The position numbers and the translations under genes are program-made. Shown here one piece after another: positions 14,301 through 28,129 of a stretch of 64,000 nucleotides of DNA; position 1 is the stretch's first letter; each line of letters starts with the position of its first letter. Source of the DNA: Progne subis subis (Eukaryota > Chordata > Aves > Passeriformes > Hirundinidae); the NCBI GenBank assembly GCA_022316685.1, contig JAKJHU010000039.1, positions 6,604,308-6,668,307 on the forward strand, given 5' to 3'. The notes beneath the pieces were generated by a model that worked only from the letters and a program-made list of their open reading frames with translations, searched no databases and was not told where the DNA came from.

Positions 14301-16436
14301 GTCCTCCATCAATTGCATACTTGAGCTGTGTTATTTCTCATCAAGGGGGTTTCATTCCTGTAAGGTTTGAAAGTTGAGTTTGACTCGCTCTTGTTCTAGA
14401 AATAAAAGCGTTCCCTCATGGAGTCAGTCAGAAGCAATTAATACAGAACATACCCACGTGCAACCAAGCAATGGAATATCACACTTCTGAAACAAAGTTC
14501 TTTCTGTAATCTTTAGGGCTGCATCACAAACTGATGCATAGAAAGTACAGATGGCATACTCACGTGTTCGGTCACATTTGTTGCATTTTAGTAACAGAAA
14601 ATAGTTCTCCAAAATGCATGTATTCTCTTTTGAAACAAATATAAGCATTAATGGGCTATATAACTACATGACATGCATGAACATGTTATTTGTCTTACTT
14701 AAAATCTTTATCTCTACTGATGTTGGCCTGGAACAGTAGCAGAAAAAAGGGATTTGCACCTCACAACTTGATCTGTTCTCCAGTCAATTAACATATGAAC
14801 TACATAAGAAAGCACTTTAAACTATTTGATGTTTTCTGAGCTACTTTCTTCTGTTTTTTCTAGCAGTGGGGTATCTTGTATTACATCTCGCTAAGATCTA
14901 CAGGGTGCAGAGGGATGCAGCTTCATCTTTTGGTGCCCTTCAAGATACTATATTCCTCCAGCCCCTGCACACCTCCATTTCCATGAGGCCTTGAAATAGA
15001 CTCTCGTATCACAGTCAAACATGTCCTTTTCTGAATGGTGCGCTCAGCATTTCAAGCTAAGCCAGAGATCAGCTCTAATATTTCATTCTTCCATACTACT
15101 AGAGAGGTTGCTCTTACTGTCTGACAGAGTACAATACTTCTCAAGCTACTCAATCAGTTAAGTATTGCGTATTAGAAATCTTAGACTCTTCTTGTGAAGA
15201 GCTGGAAAGAAATCTCGATAATGTAACCCTGTAAGAGTCTTTGAATTTTTATTCATCTACATGATTTATTTTACTCACTGAGAAGGGCAATGAGCACTGA
15301 AAAATTTAAGCTACTTTTACACTAATTACGAATTCACAGGTATTCCTAGGTTCTTTCTCATCGATCTGCTGTCGTTCCCGCTACTTTTTCCCCTCTTCAT
15401 TTTTTTCTTTTTTTTTGAATTTTCTGTACCTTTTCAGAAAAAAAATGTACAGATAAGTTTCCTCTGGAGGATCAACCAGTTCTTCTGTAGTTTATACTAT
15501 TTTCATGTGGAATCCGTACAAATCACTTTTCATTATATATCACTGTATAGCTTTTAAATGTTTTGAGAATTTCTTCTTTGTCTTTACACTTTCAACATTG
15601 TACTTTCATTTTTCTCCACAACAGTTAAATCACATCTTTGGCTTTCATGGTTAGGTTTAGCCTATAGAACTACATTCAGATGACCTACCAGCTCCTAATA
15701 TTTTCTAGGTACTTCTGAAGGCCAGCTCTGGATGGGGACAGAGAATCCAAGCCAAAGTGTCTCCAATAGCATCTTGGCCAAATATTATGTCACTCTCTGA
15801 ACTATGTCATCATCACAGTGCTAGGTAAAGGTGACTCTTATGTTGAGGGGAAAAAAAAGGAAGAAATTCAGGGGTAAGTCCTGTACAAGAAAATTGGCTG
15901 AGCATCAAAGGTAGCTGAGACATTCTAGTGTTTAAAGATGCACAATGTCAGGACCAGCCAAAAATAATTTTTAAATGTTCATTTTTCGTCCAGAGCTGCA
16001 GAAGCTAAAAAGACACATTTTAAGTACAGGAAAGTTTCAGAGAGCTATGTAAACTCTGAGTGACAAATCATAATTTCAAGAATAAGCTTTAGTCAGCGGC
16101 TATGTGCTCAGCCTGAGAGGCCTGAGAAGAGCAGCACTATGCTGGAAGGTTTCTAAGACTCCAGGAAGAAGATGCAGGTTGGGAGAACACACATCCCAGT
16201 GCCTTAGAATGAACATCAGCTGATCATTTTACTGGGGTGTGAATGCAGACAACAAAATCCCAAATACCAAAAGCAATATGGTAAACAAAAAAGGCTTACA
16301 AAGGCTGGAAACCTCCCTGCAAGAATTACTACAGGCTATTGTTCAGTTGCACAATTGTCAACTTATTTTCTGATTAAACCAAAGTCTACACAAGCAGAGT
16401 TTCAGGTCTTCTCAAGACCGGTGGTGGATTACATAC

Positions 16437-16496
16437 CTTGCCACAAAATATAAAAAGCAAAGCTCTGGGCAATTGAGCTTTATTAATGACAAACGG
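16437..16496 (-). other. Candidate internal exon, unknown gene
   Basis: This 60-nt minus-strand stretch has a pyrimidine-rich acceptor ending TGTCCCCAG and a near-consensus donor GGCAAG/GTATGTAA. Two of its three frames are open, so reading frame gives little support. No family is recognised. Confidence 0.12.
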
Positions 16497-17055
16497 CTGG
16501 GGACATTGATAAGGGAAGCCTCATCTGATATGATGAGACCTTCCAAGTACTAAATGAATATGACCATCCATCACAAAATTCACAGGCAATAGCAAATAAA
16601 ACAAAGTCCACCCTCAGTCCTGCATAAGAACTACAAGGTATTTTATCCAGAAGGTTCTTACTTTGTAAGAAGACATGTACTGAAAACAGACTTCCAGAGT
16701 GCAAATCTGAATAATTTAATGAAGAAACATATGATATTTAGTTACCAGTTTGGGAGGATTCTTTCAGAATAGATGAACTTAGAGGTCACTTTGAATTAGA
16801 AAACTGGTTAAAGATTAAATATGGTACTAAAAATGACAGGTACACTTGGATTTCAGTTTATATGCATTTATTAGGAGCCATTGCCAAATAAATCCCCTAG
16901 ACTCACTTCTAACAGGGTAGGATTATTATTCAGTTGTATTTTTTGAGACTCTGGGTGTTCAATTTATTTAGATAATGCATATGTGGAATGATACACTCAT
17001 CTAAACTCAGCTGAGTACACAGAAGAACAATGCACTCCTACAGCCACCCGAGAAC

Positions 17056-17114
17056 ATCAGGCTGTCAGTAACTCAGTGACAACTGTCACTGCAGCATTTG
17101 ACAAACAGCCTGAT
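17056..17114. repeat. Nested inverted repeat (hairpin)
   Basis: The outer arms ATCAGGCTGT (17056-17065) and ACAGCCTGAT (17105-17114) are perfect 10-bp complements. Inside them CAGTGACA (17074-17081) and TGTCACTG (17084-17091) form a second perfect 8-bp pair around a 2-nt centre. The whole could fold as a 59-nt stem-loop with an asymmetric internal loop of 8 against 13 nt. Confidence 0.7.
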
Positions 17115-19473
17115 CCGAGAAATTTACAGAAGCGAAGGTAATGATTTCTCTGTGTGTAAACTCTCCCTGTGCATAGTGTCACAGAGTAGTAAGTGAAGTA
17201 ATGTAAAGAGGGGGAGAATCACAACCCTTTGTGAAATGTTTCAAGCAAACATTGAAGTATCAGGAATTTGAGCTGACTTGAGAGTCATGTAAATAGTGTC
17301 AGCTTATAAAAACAAGGTGATTCCCTGGATAGGAGAATACCCGTACAGCGTCAAAGCTCCCATGCGTATGTAAACAGTCTGTGTAAATATTTGGCTGAAG
17401 GTTTCAGTATAGAGAGCTTTTGCTGTCCCAGAGTGTGGGCGTTGTCTAGAAACCTGAGATCAGGAATGACATGATCTCATCTCCCATTACTTAGATAACT
17501 GCATTTGATGCATGCCTCAGGGAAATTGAAATGATCTTGGCAGAGGATAAAACAGAGGATTCAAATGTGCTCTTTAACTGATGATCTGGACTTTGAGGCT
17601 GGAGTCCCATCTGATTTCAAATAGACTTCTAAATATCAGAGAGGAGTTGACAGAAATGAGAAACCACAGATGCAGTTAGTGTCAAGTTATTTAAGTTTGG
17701 TTTTAGGACGTTTTTTTCAGTGGATACCCTTTGCTTGCAATTTAGAGGCTTCCACGGCTGAGGGTATAGGATTGTGTCATTTCACAAGAGTTACAAGCCA
17801 CTAAGAAGAACACATACATCAGTCTGGATATTCTTTCTGGAGCATTTCAGATGCATTCCAGAGGCCTAAGGTAAGGCACAGCTCATAAAACTGTAAAGCA
17901 CATGATGTTCTTATCAAGGGGATACATTTTGGAGACAACTTTCATTGCTTGCCAGAGAATACAAGAGTGTCTGTCTTATATAATTAAATTAGTCCTATAT
18001 TTAGAAGATTTTCTAATCATCCTGATTTTGTTCTATAAGGTGAGACCATAAAAGAAGTACATGGTGGCCTTTTGGTCAGACAATATAAAAGGTATGCAGC
18101 AATTAACAGGCAAACAGTTGAACCACGAACACTGATTAAAATATAAAAAGTTTTTATCCTAAGGTGTTTGATCCTCAGTATCTTTCAGCATTAAGCACGT
18201 GCTTAGGATTTGCCATAAAGTTGTTGTTCACACTCTTAATAGTTCTGGCTTCAGTACTCTGGCTTCCAATGCTGGCAAAATACCGGTTTATCAGCTATTA
18301 AAACCAATTTAAGAATAGCTGTGCCAGCAACACAAACTATTGAACCTGCAAAAAGATGTCCTCTCTCAGTTTTGTTTCTATGATCGCCCCAAAAGTAGCC
18401 GAGTGTTGAGTTCCACTCAGAGATTACCAGAATAAGTGGCTATCCAATTTAGGTTGTAGATTGTGTTAAGTTGAAAAATTACTCCAAGGAAAAGATTGCA
18501 AAATTCAAGCTTGACTGTTTCAGGTTACTCCAAATATGGTACATAATGCAAGAGCTATATCTCCATAAGAAATCCTCACTGTAAATAATTAAAGAATTAC
18601 TTAACATGCACTTGTTATGTTGGAAACCTAGAACAACAGTATTCCCTAGTACCTAACTACAGCCACATTTCTGCTGAGAGCCTCTATACTAATAAGAAAG
18701 AGATGTGTTCTCACACCCTTATCCATACTACATATCACTTCTACCAGGCTGACGTAAGGATGGTTATGACAACTGTAAGTTCTAGAAGGGGTTTTGTGAC
18801 TATTTTTCAGGAGGGCATTTAACAAGGCATCCCTGCTCCATCATCACCCAATAGCCTTTAGCAAGTGAAAGTATTAAAAGCAACATCAAAATGACTGACA
18901 TTTAATTCTCAGGACTTCAGACAGAACTATAGTTTTTACTAGGCATTACCTCAGAAACCTCCTATTTGTTCCAGCTGTTTCAGTAGTTTAAGTATCAAAC
19001 TTAACTAAAATTATGAAACTGACAGAGACTAATAAGCACATGACAAAATACAGTTGTTTCAAGTGAGACAATTGTTTTGGGGGTGGGGCCAATGTATACC
19101 AAATAACTTTTCAGTGAAAGGACCTGGAATGATTTTTTTCACAGTTTCTTTTATCCTCTAGTGTGGGGTTTATTCACTTCTGATTCTGGCAGCCATTATT
19201 GAACAAAGACTAAGCAACTCTTCCTCCTCAACTAAATCCTTAATAACAGGAGGGACATATAAGTGTTGCATATCAGCACTATTTGTCAGGATTAGAGGAT
19301 ATAACTTTTTGTATGCTGACGATCATGGCAGACACACAATATAATATGCAAACATATTGCTGACCCAAACTCCCTGAATTAAACGTTTTAGAAAAAATAA
19401 AGCTGTAGCTGATTGCAATTACATTTTGGAGTGCAAATCTCTGCCAGGGGCAGGCAGGAAACACTGACAGGAA

Positions 19474-19493
19474 TTTTTTTTTTTTTTTTTTTT
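19474..19493. repeat. Poly-T run (20)
   Basis: Uninterrupted T run. Confidence 0.95.
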
Positions 19494-20351
19494 GCCTATC
19501 TCATCTCTACAAGAACACATATTTAATTTTCCACCATTGGGATGGTAAAAACGATCGCCTAGTGACATTTGGAGCTGGGACCAAGTGAACTATGACTCAA
19601 CCCTCCCTGATTTCAGATTGAGCTGATTTCCAATCAGCCTCTGAAAACAAGGCTGCAGCAAATGCAGGAAGGAGTTATGGTTTGAGAGAATTAAATATAG
19701 TCTGGTACTGATTTAAAGAGAGAATGGTGGAATACAACTGCTAGAAAATGCTGGGAGGAAAAATTCGAGGGTGATGCTTGTATGGCTTTCATATGGTCTG
19801 TAAGAAACTAAGAGTCTAAAGAGGTTTAAAAACAATGCCAAAAATTCAATAGCTGTTCTTCCCTGTGTATACGTCTATGATCTCTAGCTGATCTCTAATT
19901 ACATGCAGCTTCAGATGTAGTTCTTTCTTACCAGGCATGGACCATAGTAACAATTTTAAGTCACATAGCTAGTCTGTCTCTTACCCTCCTGTATGTAATG
20001 AGAGTTGCTAGACTCAACAAAAGAATTAAAGAATATTATATAAGTGTAAAATTCAAGTCCCAATAAGCTACAAAATGCCAGAATTAACTTTGCTTGGGAA
20101 AAGTTGACCCTTCTTCTCACCCCATGCATAATCATAATGACACAAATTTTAATTACAGGATCATATAACAATTTTTCCACAGCAGCCCCCTGCCTTGCTT
20201 GAAGTCCAAGATAAATACTGCTCAGAGAAAGAGGCAGCTCTTCAATATTTTTATCCTTAACATGCTATTACTGGGCCCTGTTTTATTTACTGCACACCAT
20301 CAAATGCCTGCAGTGAATGCAGAATTGTTTATTTCCTCATGGTGTTTCTAG

Positions 20352-20560
20352 AGTGCTCATCACCACAGAATCTTCATGCCTCGTAAACATTAATAAATTC
20401 ATCTTCACTATGAGATGAGAGTGTTATTATCTCCATTTTACAGGTGGGGAAATCAAGACAAAGAGACTTACCAGAGGTCAAACAGTTAATAGGCAGCACA
20501 GCTAGCACTGGAACACAGAACTGCATGACTTCTAAGTGTCTGGCCTAGAGAGCTGAATGT
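20352..20560 (-). mobile_element. MIR-like ancient SINE
   Basis: Read on the minus strand this resembles the amniote MIR consensus from the tRNA-derived part to the 3' end. Visible anchors on the plus strand are TTATTATCTCCATTTTACAG, GTGGGGAAATCAAGACAAAG, AGAGGTCAAACAGTTAATAG, and GGCAGCACAGCTAGCACTGG. These correspond to the reverse complement of the MIR 3' part (the GTAAAATGGGGATAATAATA segment), the CCTC...TTTCC segment and the core with AGCTGTGTGACC. The AT-rich flank at 20385-20420 matches the TTAATGAATTCATCC-type 3' end. MIR elements are very old and are rarely recognisable by eye in birds, so this copy may be under constraint. Boundaries are approximate. Confidence 0.75.
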
Positions 20561-21959
20561 AGTGTCCTACTACTGGTACTTTCTAGGATGAACTCTTATG
20601 TAAGACAGCTGTGTGTACTCTGATCTTTTCCATATCTGCTTCTGTGAATTTGAACTGTTGTCAAGGATTTGAGGAATTAGTGGCCTCTTGCCAGTATTTT
20701 AGTTTAAATTACTCATATTGTATAAAAGTCTGGCAGAAACATTGATCAAACTAAGGTCTTTAGTACGTTGCAAAACCTGTTTTTCATGAGACCAATATTT
20801 TTTTTCCTAAAACTCCATGTTATTTTCCTCTATGTAATTCCATTACTAGGGAAAATAATAATGACAGAAAAATCCCCTGTGTTATCTTTACAAAGCCACA
20901 ACTCCTCTTCAGGACGTTGTTTTTTGTGCATATTGAATAATGCAGAGAACTCAAGTACAAAGCAGTGTGATCATGTGGTTGAAGACTTTATCATAAAACA
21001 TAAGTGCAAGACGAACAAATTAAGGTTGGCAGAAAACTATAAATCCAATATTGCTTCAGCTTCTGGTAATTGACTTTCTAACTCAGTTACTATTTTTTTA
21101 ATAGTAGCTTTTAAGGTTGCTGGCCCTTTTTAGTGGAAAAAAAAATAAAGATAATTCAACTTCATGCAATAACATGCAAGTCAAATTTGGGGTTGAAAAC
21201 CTGACACTTGATCTCGGGAACATGTGTTGAAAGACTAACTATAATGCTGACAACATGAGATAGCTAGTGCTCTAAGGACGAGGAAATGGAAAGCTGTTGG
21301 TTATGGTCTACTGCTACTAGTGCTTCTCTTTGTCCCTCGGCCAGACTGTCTGTTTTGAGTGTTCCCACTGCAGTATGTTCAGTTGCTGCTGTGGCTTTAA
21401 CAGTGTTACAACCTTAGTCTTTTCTTAGAATGAACACTGATAATATTTTGAATTGTTCTGGAAGAGAATAGCGACAAATACCTGATGACATTTGAGTACA
21501 TCTATCTGAGAATTCTACTCAAAATTTAAATATCTGGTCAATCACTATTTTGACAGCCTGACTGACATAATTGCCAATAACACAGGTAATACAAGGCAAT
21601 GTCCATTTTTTTCTTCCAAAGATATATATTTTTCTACAAAGCGAATGAAACTTCAGTAGAAAAAAGCATAATACTTCTTCAGCCATGGAGTTTTAGTAGT
21701 GCAGAATATTCAGTCCTTTTTTGAAACAACTTAAGTGTTAAAAGCTGTTAAAATATGAATAAAGGAGAAACTGATTCTATAACAAAAAAAGGTTTAGGTC
21801 TGCTAAGTACAAGGAGTAGTTGGCAATTACTCTCTGCCTATTACAAGGTGATTTGGAAAGCCATTGATTCAGAGTTTGCTCAGAAGTGCTTTTTCCACTG
21901 TTTCCTTCAAAAAACGTAGTACAATAACCCTATAACAAGGCTGGACTCCATGGCACACA

Positions 21960-21982
21960 CATGATGGCAGCCTGCCATCATG
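21960..21982. repeat. Short perfect inverted repeat
   Basis: CATGATGGCA and TGCCATCATG are 10-bp perfect complements separated by GCC. No flanking repeat or known element is visible. Confidence 0.7.
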
Positions 21983-22644
21983 GGGATTATCTAATATCAC
22001 CCAGGGATCATTTAATTATTTAATACCACTCAGCTGAAATGAAATACCCTTGCCATTCTGAGAGAGCAGTATTACAACAGGCCCAGGAAAGACCTAGAAA
22101 ACCCGGAACAAATTGTTTTCTGGAAAGTGTTCAAATTTTTAGAAGCTCTAATCTTTACTACTGTCTTATCTAAAATCTATCACTGAAAAAATCTATCCTC
22201 CAAGTGCAGATGAAGTCATCTTTCCCCAGATGAATATTATTTTGGGTAAGACATTGAAATGAACATGATTGCATTACATCATATCATATAAATAAAGCTG
22301 TAGTGATGTTATTTCTCCAGTTTGCCTAACAGTTCATGAAATTGGAAGCAAGGAGAATGAAAATCAAAGTTCCTATTCTCACAGATTTGAGGGGAAGAAC
22401 AGCCACCTTATTAGTTAAAAAAAAACAACTAGTACCAAATAGACCATGTGGGTTCTACCCTACTATTTCAAAGCAACAGTTTATAGCTTTAACACCCTTT
22501 TTCTTTTCCAGGTATGTCATGCAGGGCTGCATTTGCAAGAGAGATAACACGAACAAAGATAAAAATACTGTCATTGTCCATTTATGATTCTATAATTCTA
22601 AGGTGTCAGTTAACAAAGAAATTGAATACAAAACATGTAGAAGT

Positions 22645-22668
22645 AAAAAAAAAAAAAAAAAAAAAAAA
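22645..22668. repeat. Poly-A run (24)
   Basis: Uninterrupted A run. Confidence 0.95.
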
Positions 22669-25639
22669 TAAAGCAAAAAGCCCAAACCTACAGGCAAACT
22701 ATGTAGCTTTATGCAAGCTGCATGACTGACATAAGCTATTTACCATTTTATCAGTGACTGAATAATAGAAGCAGGTGTTCCTACTGGTCTAGGTGGAATA
22801 CTCTCACTAAACATTTTCTGAATCTATCGTTCTTGTATCAGTGATGCATTGTGTTGCTGTATTTTCCAGGGCCTAAGTTATGAAATAAATTCACAATACA
22901 CCAGCTTAGAATCAACCAGCAATGCTTATATCTCAGGTACTGTAAGCTATTAATTCTTCATTTAGAAGAAAATGAATTCAGTTCCTCCAAAGTGATAGTG
23001 TATTTAAGTTTTTATGTACAGTGCCTAGCACACTGTTTAGTAAATCATGACATGAACAACAATTTTAACTATCTTCTCATGGAATTCAAGAAGAAAAAAC
23101 ACTGTAGAAGTAATACAATAATTCAAACCCATCTATCTATATGTTTGAAATCACTGCAACTTTCACATACACTTTTGAATCCTAAACAAGTAGACTTATT
23201 TGGGAACACCTACAGAACATGTTTATTTTATTTTTTTTAATTAAAAAACCTGTGGACATAAAGTAAGCATTTATCAAATAAATTCTGAAATATTATTTAC
23301 CTATTCTTCTGAAGCATTCACCATTAAGGAGCAGATAGTAACAGCACATGTACACAAGCATTTCTAGCTTCATAAAATTTCAGATCTCTTTATATCCACA
23401 TTAGTGCTGCTTTTAAGTGCAACTGATGAGCTTGTTCTTTCAGCCAGCATTCCTTCCCGTAACAAAGAGTATTTACTTCCAAAACTGTAGTTCTAAGTAA
23501 AGTGCTTTCTAAACTTGTTTGCATTTTATTTCTCAATCTATAATTTAGCAACATACAGCTGTTTATGAAAATTATCAAAATAATAACTTTTAAAATATTT
23601 GTTATGGTGTCTTTGAAACCTTATTAGTTATTAGCTGTTCATCAACAAAGTGGGGTACTTCTATATGTTGCCATCTCTTTTAGCTACGAAATCACAGGTA
23701 TAAATAAACACTTCAGGAGCAATGCAAAAAGTACATATTAATAGCTACTAAAATAAAACTAACCATATCTGATTTTTCCAGTTTTCTGAATCTAGAGATG
23801 AAAACAATCAAATAGAATTATTTATGGAAAAAGACAGAACAAGTAAATAAAATTAGATTATAATACAACAAAAAGTTGAAAGAGGGACTACATTTGTACA
23901 CTCCCTCATCTGAATTACAGATAATTTAGAAGAGATTTGGAAATGAATGGCTGGCATAAGATTTTTGTCAGATTCTGATTATAATTAGTGTGGTAAATTA
24001 GTACTTTCTTGTAGATAATCCCCAAGATCAACAAACAAACATGCTTTCTTCAAAGAGGAGAACTTTAAACTCAAAATGCAAACTTTCTACTCCTAAAGTT
24101 CATTCTGAACATTTTTCATTGCTGTGGCCTGTATGTCTGCTTATCAGATTTAATATGCTCTAGATTCTTTTGTCAACCCTTCAGTCATTGCTCATGTAAC
24201 CTGATAGTCTGACTTGTTTACCTCTTTACTACATTTGTACTTAATTTTTATTTCCTTTTGCTAACTATTTCCTCTTGCATATAATATCAAAAATTCTCTC
24301 TCCTTTTATCACTTCTTAGTCTTATATGACACTGTTAGACACTCAAAGCCACTACAGAGCAAGCAAGAAATAAAAGCCAAGTCTATGACTTATAAGAAGC
24401 TATTAAGAAGTGTGCTGTAGCTCTGTGTATCAGTGCACAAATCTCCACCACATGCATTACCAATGAGCTACTGCTGTCTTTTCACAGATGAGGGTGTTCC
24501 AAGACCTTTGATTTTGTTGGTGGAAACGGTGTCGCAAGTTTTGAATGGCTATGAAGACATCTGGCATATAGAGCAACACATTCAAAACACATTATAGAAA
24601 CCCTTCTGAAAATAAGCGTAGCTTTCTGATTAACAAATGTTTTTTAAAAAGGACATTTCTCTGCTGAAAATTTTAAGAAAGCAAATAAAACTCTCACCTT
24701 TTTCTTAGAGAGAAAGATAAAAAACCATGCTCACCTTTCTACAGTAAGTTGTCTGTGACCCACATTCTGAACTATCTGATGAACTCTAGATTCATTCCAT
24801 AGAGGGAAAAGATGGACTTTGTCCAGATATTTTCTGCTGTCATGTGTAAAAATCCCTCTTCACATCCCCCTCTCTATCTGCAAAGAGTCCAGTGCCACAA
24901 GAATACTGTCCCAGAGCTGCAGCTGGGGTAGAAAGTAAGGGCTGGAATAGAATGGTATAGAGAGAGACACATGCAGATGTGCTCTTGGTGGTCCATATGA
25001 CTATTTTTTCTGTTTTTCCATGAGTGAGTACTGGATGGAAGTCCTTTTAGTATTTACTGAGGCAGGCTTCCCCCTTCCAAATGTATGACTAGTGCTTATG
25101 TGTGCTCTTTTTGCTGGGCATTGCACACTTCAAGAATCTCAGCATTGTACATCTCATGCTATAAAAGTCTGTCTCTCCCAAGGGGAATGCAGTGTTTCTC
25201 GATGCCCTAGGGCACAGCAGTCAACTACGTTTTGAAGCAGAAGCACACCCCAAAGCCCAGAAAAAAGGGAGCATCTCTTTCCAGTTCTGGAAAGAATTTC
25301 CACCCTGAGACTGAAGTTTGTTACCCAGAAAAACACCCTCTTGTAGAAGCTGGTGTGTTTTCACTGTTTTCAGGAGTCTGTGTTCCAGGGAACATTTTAT
25401 ATTAAAAAAAACCCAATCCCCAACAAATTTTAGCTCCAGCTTCTTAACCAAAAAGATATGGATATGGACACCTATGCACAGAACCCCTCTGTGTGTTTCT
25501 CAGTGGGACAGAGTGCAATTTAACCTGAGCGTGTACTAAAAGTCATAGAGAGTTAACAATCACCTTTTTAATTCCTGGAGCATTTTACTATGTTGCCTAT
25601 TGCTTTATGGTCCCTGGAGAAGAGCTTAAAGTTTTATGA

Positions 25640-25990
25640 ACATTCAAAACAAATTTTTATTAGACTAAGTGAACCACCTGTTACAAATGTCTTTTTAATA
25701 ACTCTCTTGGAGTATACTAGAGGTGACTCAATTAAATTAGCTTGAAACGTGTGGTTATTCTTGTCCAATAAACACTCTATTGAGGGTCCTTTATGTTCAT
25801 AACCAGCCTTGGTAGCAATCCATTTCCAGTTGCAAGTCAAGACAACACCAGCTCTTAATGTTCTAATAAACAAATGGTTTAACAATTGGGAGCTAATTGT
25901 CACAGTGGGACAGCCTGGGATGCTTGCAATCAGGCCGGTATTGTCACAATTCATTTTCATATTGTAGCAAAATAACCTCAGGAGCCCTTT
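25640..25990. promoter_or_regulatory. Candidate conserved non-coding block (or exon)
   Basis: The stretch is complex and free of simple repeats. It contains two near-copies of an ATTGTCACA word (around 25895 and 25940) together with AACAATT and TAATTTAATT cores of SOX and homeodomain type. A 108-codon minus-strand frame crosses it, and a splice-bounded subset of that frame is listed separately. Whether it is regulatory or coding cannot be decided from one sequence. Confidence 0.25.
25678..25862 (-). other. Candidate internal exon, unknown gene
   Basis: A 185-nt minus-strand stretch is preceded by an acceptor with branch-like GTTAAAC and CCATTTGTTTATTAG and followed by the donor AACAG/GTGGTT. 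It is open for 61 codons (1 nt in, 1 nt out). No domain is recognised. It overlaps a block that could equally be a conserved regulatory element. Confidence 0.15.
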
Positions 25991-28129
25991 TGAATTAGAA
26001 GAAATCTCACATTATGCTCATAGATGCTCAGTTTCTGCACTTTAAATCAGATTCAGTAATTTTAGACCACCTTAATCACCTCAAAATCAACAGCCAACAT
26101 TTTCTTGCCCTGTCTAGGAATGACACTTTAGCAATAAAATCCCATTTGCAAAAAAATGGATGGGATATATTCTGTGGCAAATTACTTGTAATATTTTACA
26201 GATTTACTCCACTACTCATTTACTACAAATCTTACAAAATCAGCACTTATTTAAACCACAGGCGTGTTTATAGACAAGAAGATATTGTAAATCACAGCCA
26301 GGATCCAACTGGTAAAATAAACTTACTTGCAAAGAGATATCTCTTCTATGAGTATGCTAATAAATCCAAGCTTAAGTTTCAGTGTATCTAAATTCAGGGT
26401 ACAACAGTACTTGAGAGTTTTTGAAATAAACTGTTTTCCATTCACTCAGTCTCACCTTCTCCATGTTTTTCCTAATTTATTTTCAGCTAATCCCATAATA
26501 CTACTAAAACTTCTAACAGGGAAAACTATATGTGTATTTAAACAATAGCAATTTAAACTACTTAAAGCAACATTAGTCAGGCTTCAGATAAGGAAAGTTG
26601 CAAAAGAAGCTCTCAAGGCTTCTATTGCTTCACAACTGTCCCGATAGCAAACTCTTTTGCCAGCTTGGTATGCCTCACAGCCTTTAAAAAAGGCCTAGGA
26701 CTACCACAGAAGGGTCATCAGCTCCTAGAAAGCCTTATTAACCACCTGCAAAAAACTTGCTGAACACAACTATGCCATCTGAGCCAAAAGTACTTGATCC
26801 CACTTTCACAGACACTGACTTTCACCTGTCCTTTTTTAACAAAGGGAAGTAAGTCAGAAAATTAAAAGGGACATATATTCACTGGCTTCTGTTCAGGGAA
26901 GAAATTATATGATCACTCAAAACAAAATTTAAGTAGTTCCTAAATTGGTTTGCAGATGCAGTTCCTTACAATTCATTCTGAACACAATATTTAGACGTGG
27001 CTGTTTTTCCCACCTGTGAGAAAATGTCTAAATTACTTATTCTGCACTAAGCCAACACTGTTATGGAAAATCCTACTTATTAAACTAGCCCTACTGGAAT
27101 TTCATATTAATTTCCAAAGACAAAGAAAGCAATTTTATCAATTACTTTTTCAGAGATCATGTTTAGTTGCTTCCCATACTGTAACAAATCGAGTAAATGC
27201 ACCCATCTCACTAAGAAAATATACTTAAGAACTAGCTGGAATATCCTAATTATAATTTTTTCTTGTAAAATAAAAATTATTAAAGCACTTATTTTATGTT
27301 TGTTTGATTTTTCTTATTAGAACAAGCATGTAAACCATGAGAGTTTGATTTCCCAAAGTTTGACAATTACTATTCCCAGTAAATTTAAAAATTATAAAAC
27401 ACTGATTACTGATTATATCAAAATATAATTTCAAAATGCTTTTATCCCCCTTGTCTTATGAAAAACAACAACAACAAAAAACCCCACTCCAAATCTCAAA
27501 ACAAACACTATGACTTGTTACTATCCCAGGAATTTCTAGGTAATGGAAAAAACCTCTCATGATGACTGCCCTATATGCACCTGACCTCTTGACCCAGGTT
27601 TCAAGGCGGTTGTTCGTTCAGAACTTTGTGGATCCCTGCCTGGGCTTTCTGCATCTTAAATATTCTAGCTGATGTTTTTCCCACTGGTTCTGAAGGAGAG
27701 AGCTATTGTTAAAGAAATAATAATAATAAAAAAAGTGTCTCAAAGACTAATCATAGAGGAAATGAGAAAATGAGATAGATAGGTGGACAGCCAGAACAGA
27801 TCATCAAGTCAGGACCACATCATAAGCTTTAGAATCAATAAACAGAATCCAACCATTATTTGGACACCATTATGCAATATGAAATGGAATTTTTTCTCAA
27901 GATGGTTTGCAGCCTTGAAACAGAAGGAGGAAAAGTTGATTTTATTTTGTAAGATTTTAGTTCTGATTTGTACTATTAATTTTGGTTAAACATAACACTT
28001 TTTTCCCCCCTAAATTGTGTGGAGTAAACAATGACATTCAGTAATCGTGTTCTTAAGAAAAAAAACATATAGTATGCCCCTTTGGTGGAACAGTTTTTAA
28101 ATTCTAATAGAATTTCAAGGTTATTATCT

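Larger units (their letters stand above)
8992..20351. other. Non-coding stretch
   Basis: Long AT-rich region with homopolymer tracts, one candidate exon (16437-16496) and the nested hairpin at 17056-17114. No gene or datable transposon is recognised. Confidence 0.55.
20561..25639. other. Non-coding stretch
   Basis: AT-rich region with the hairpin at 21960-21982 and a 24-base A run. Nothing else is supported. Confidence 0.55.

Noticed and set aside
14454..14626. Two tiny minus-strand splice-bounded stretches (14454-14486 and 14564-14626)
   Set aside because: Each has good signals, but their phases are incompatible with each other, which shows how easily pseudo-exons arise here.
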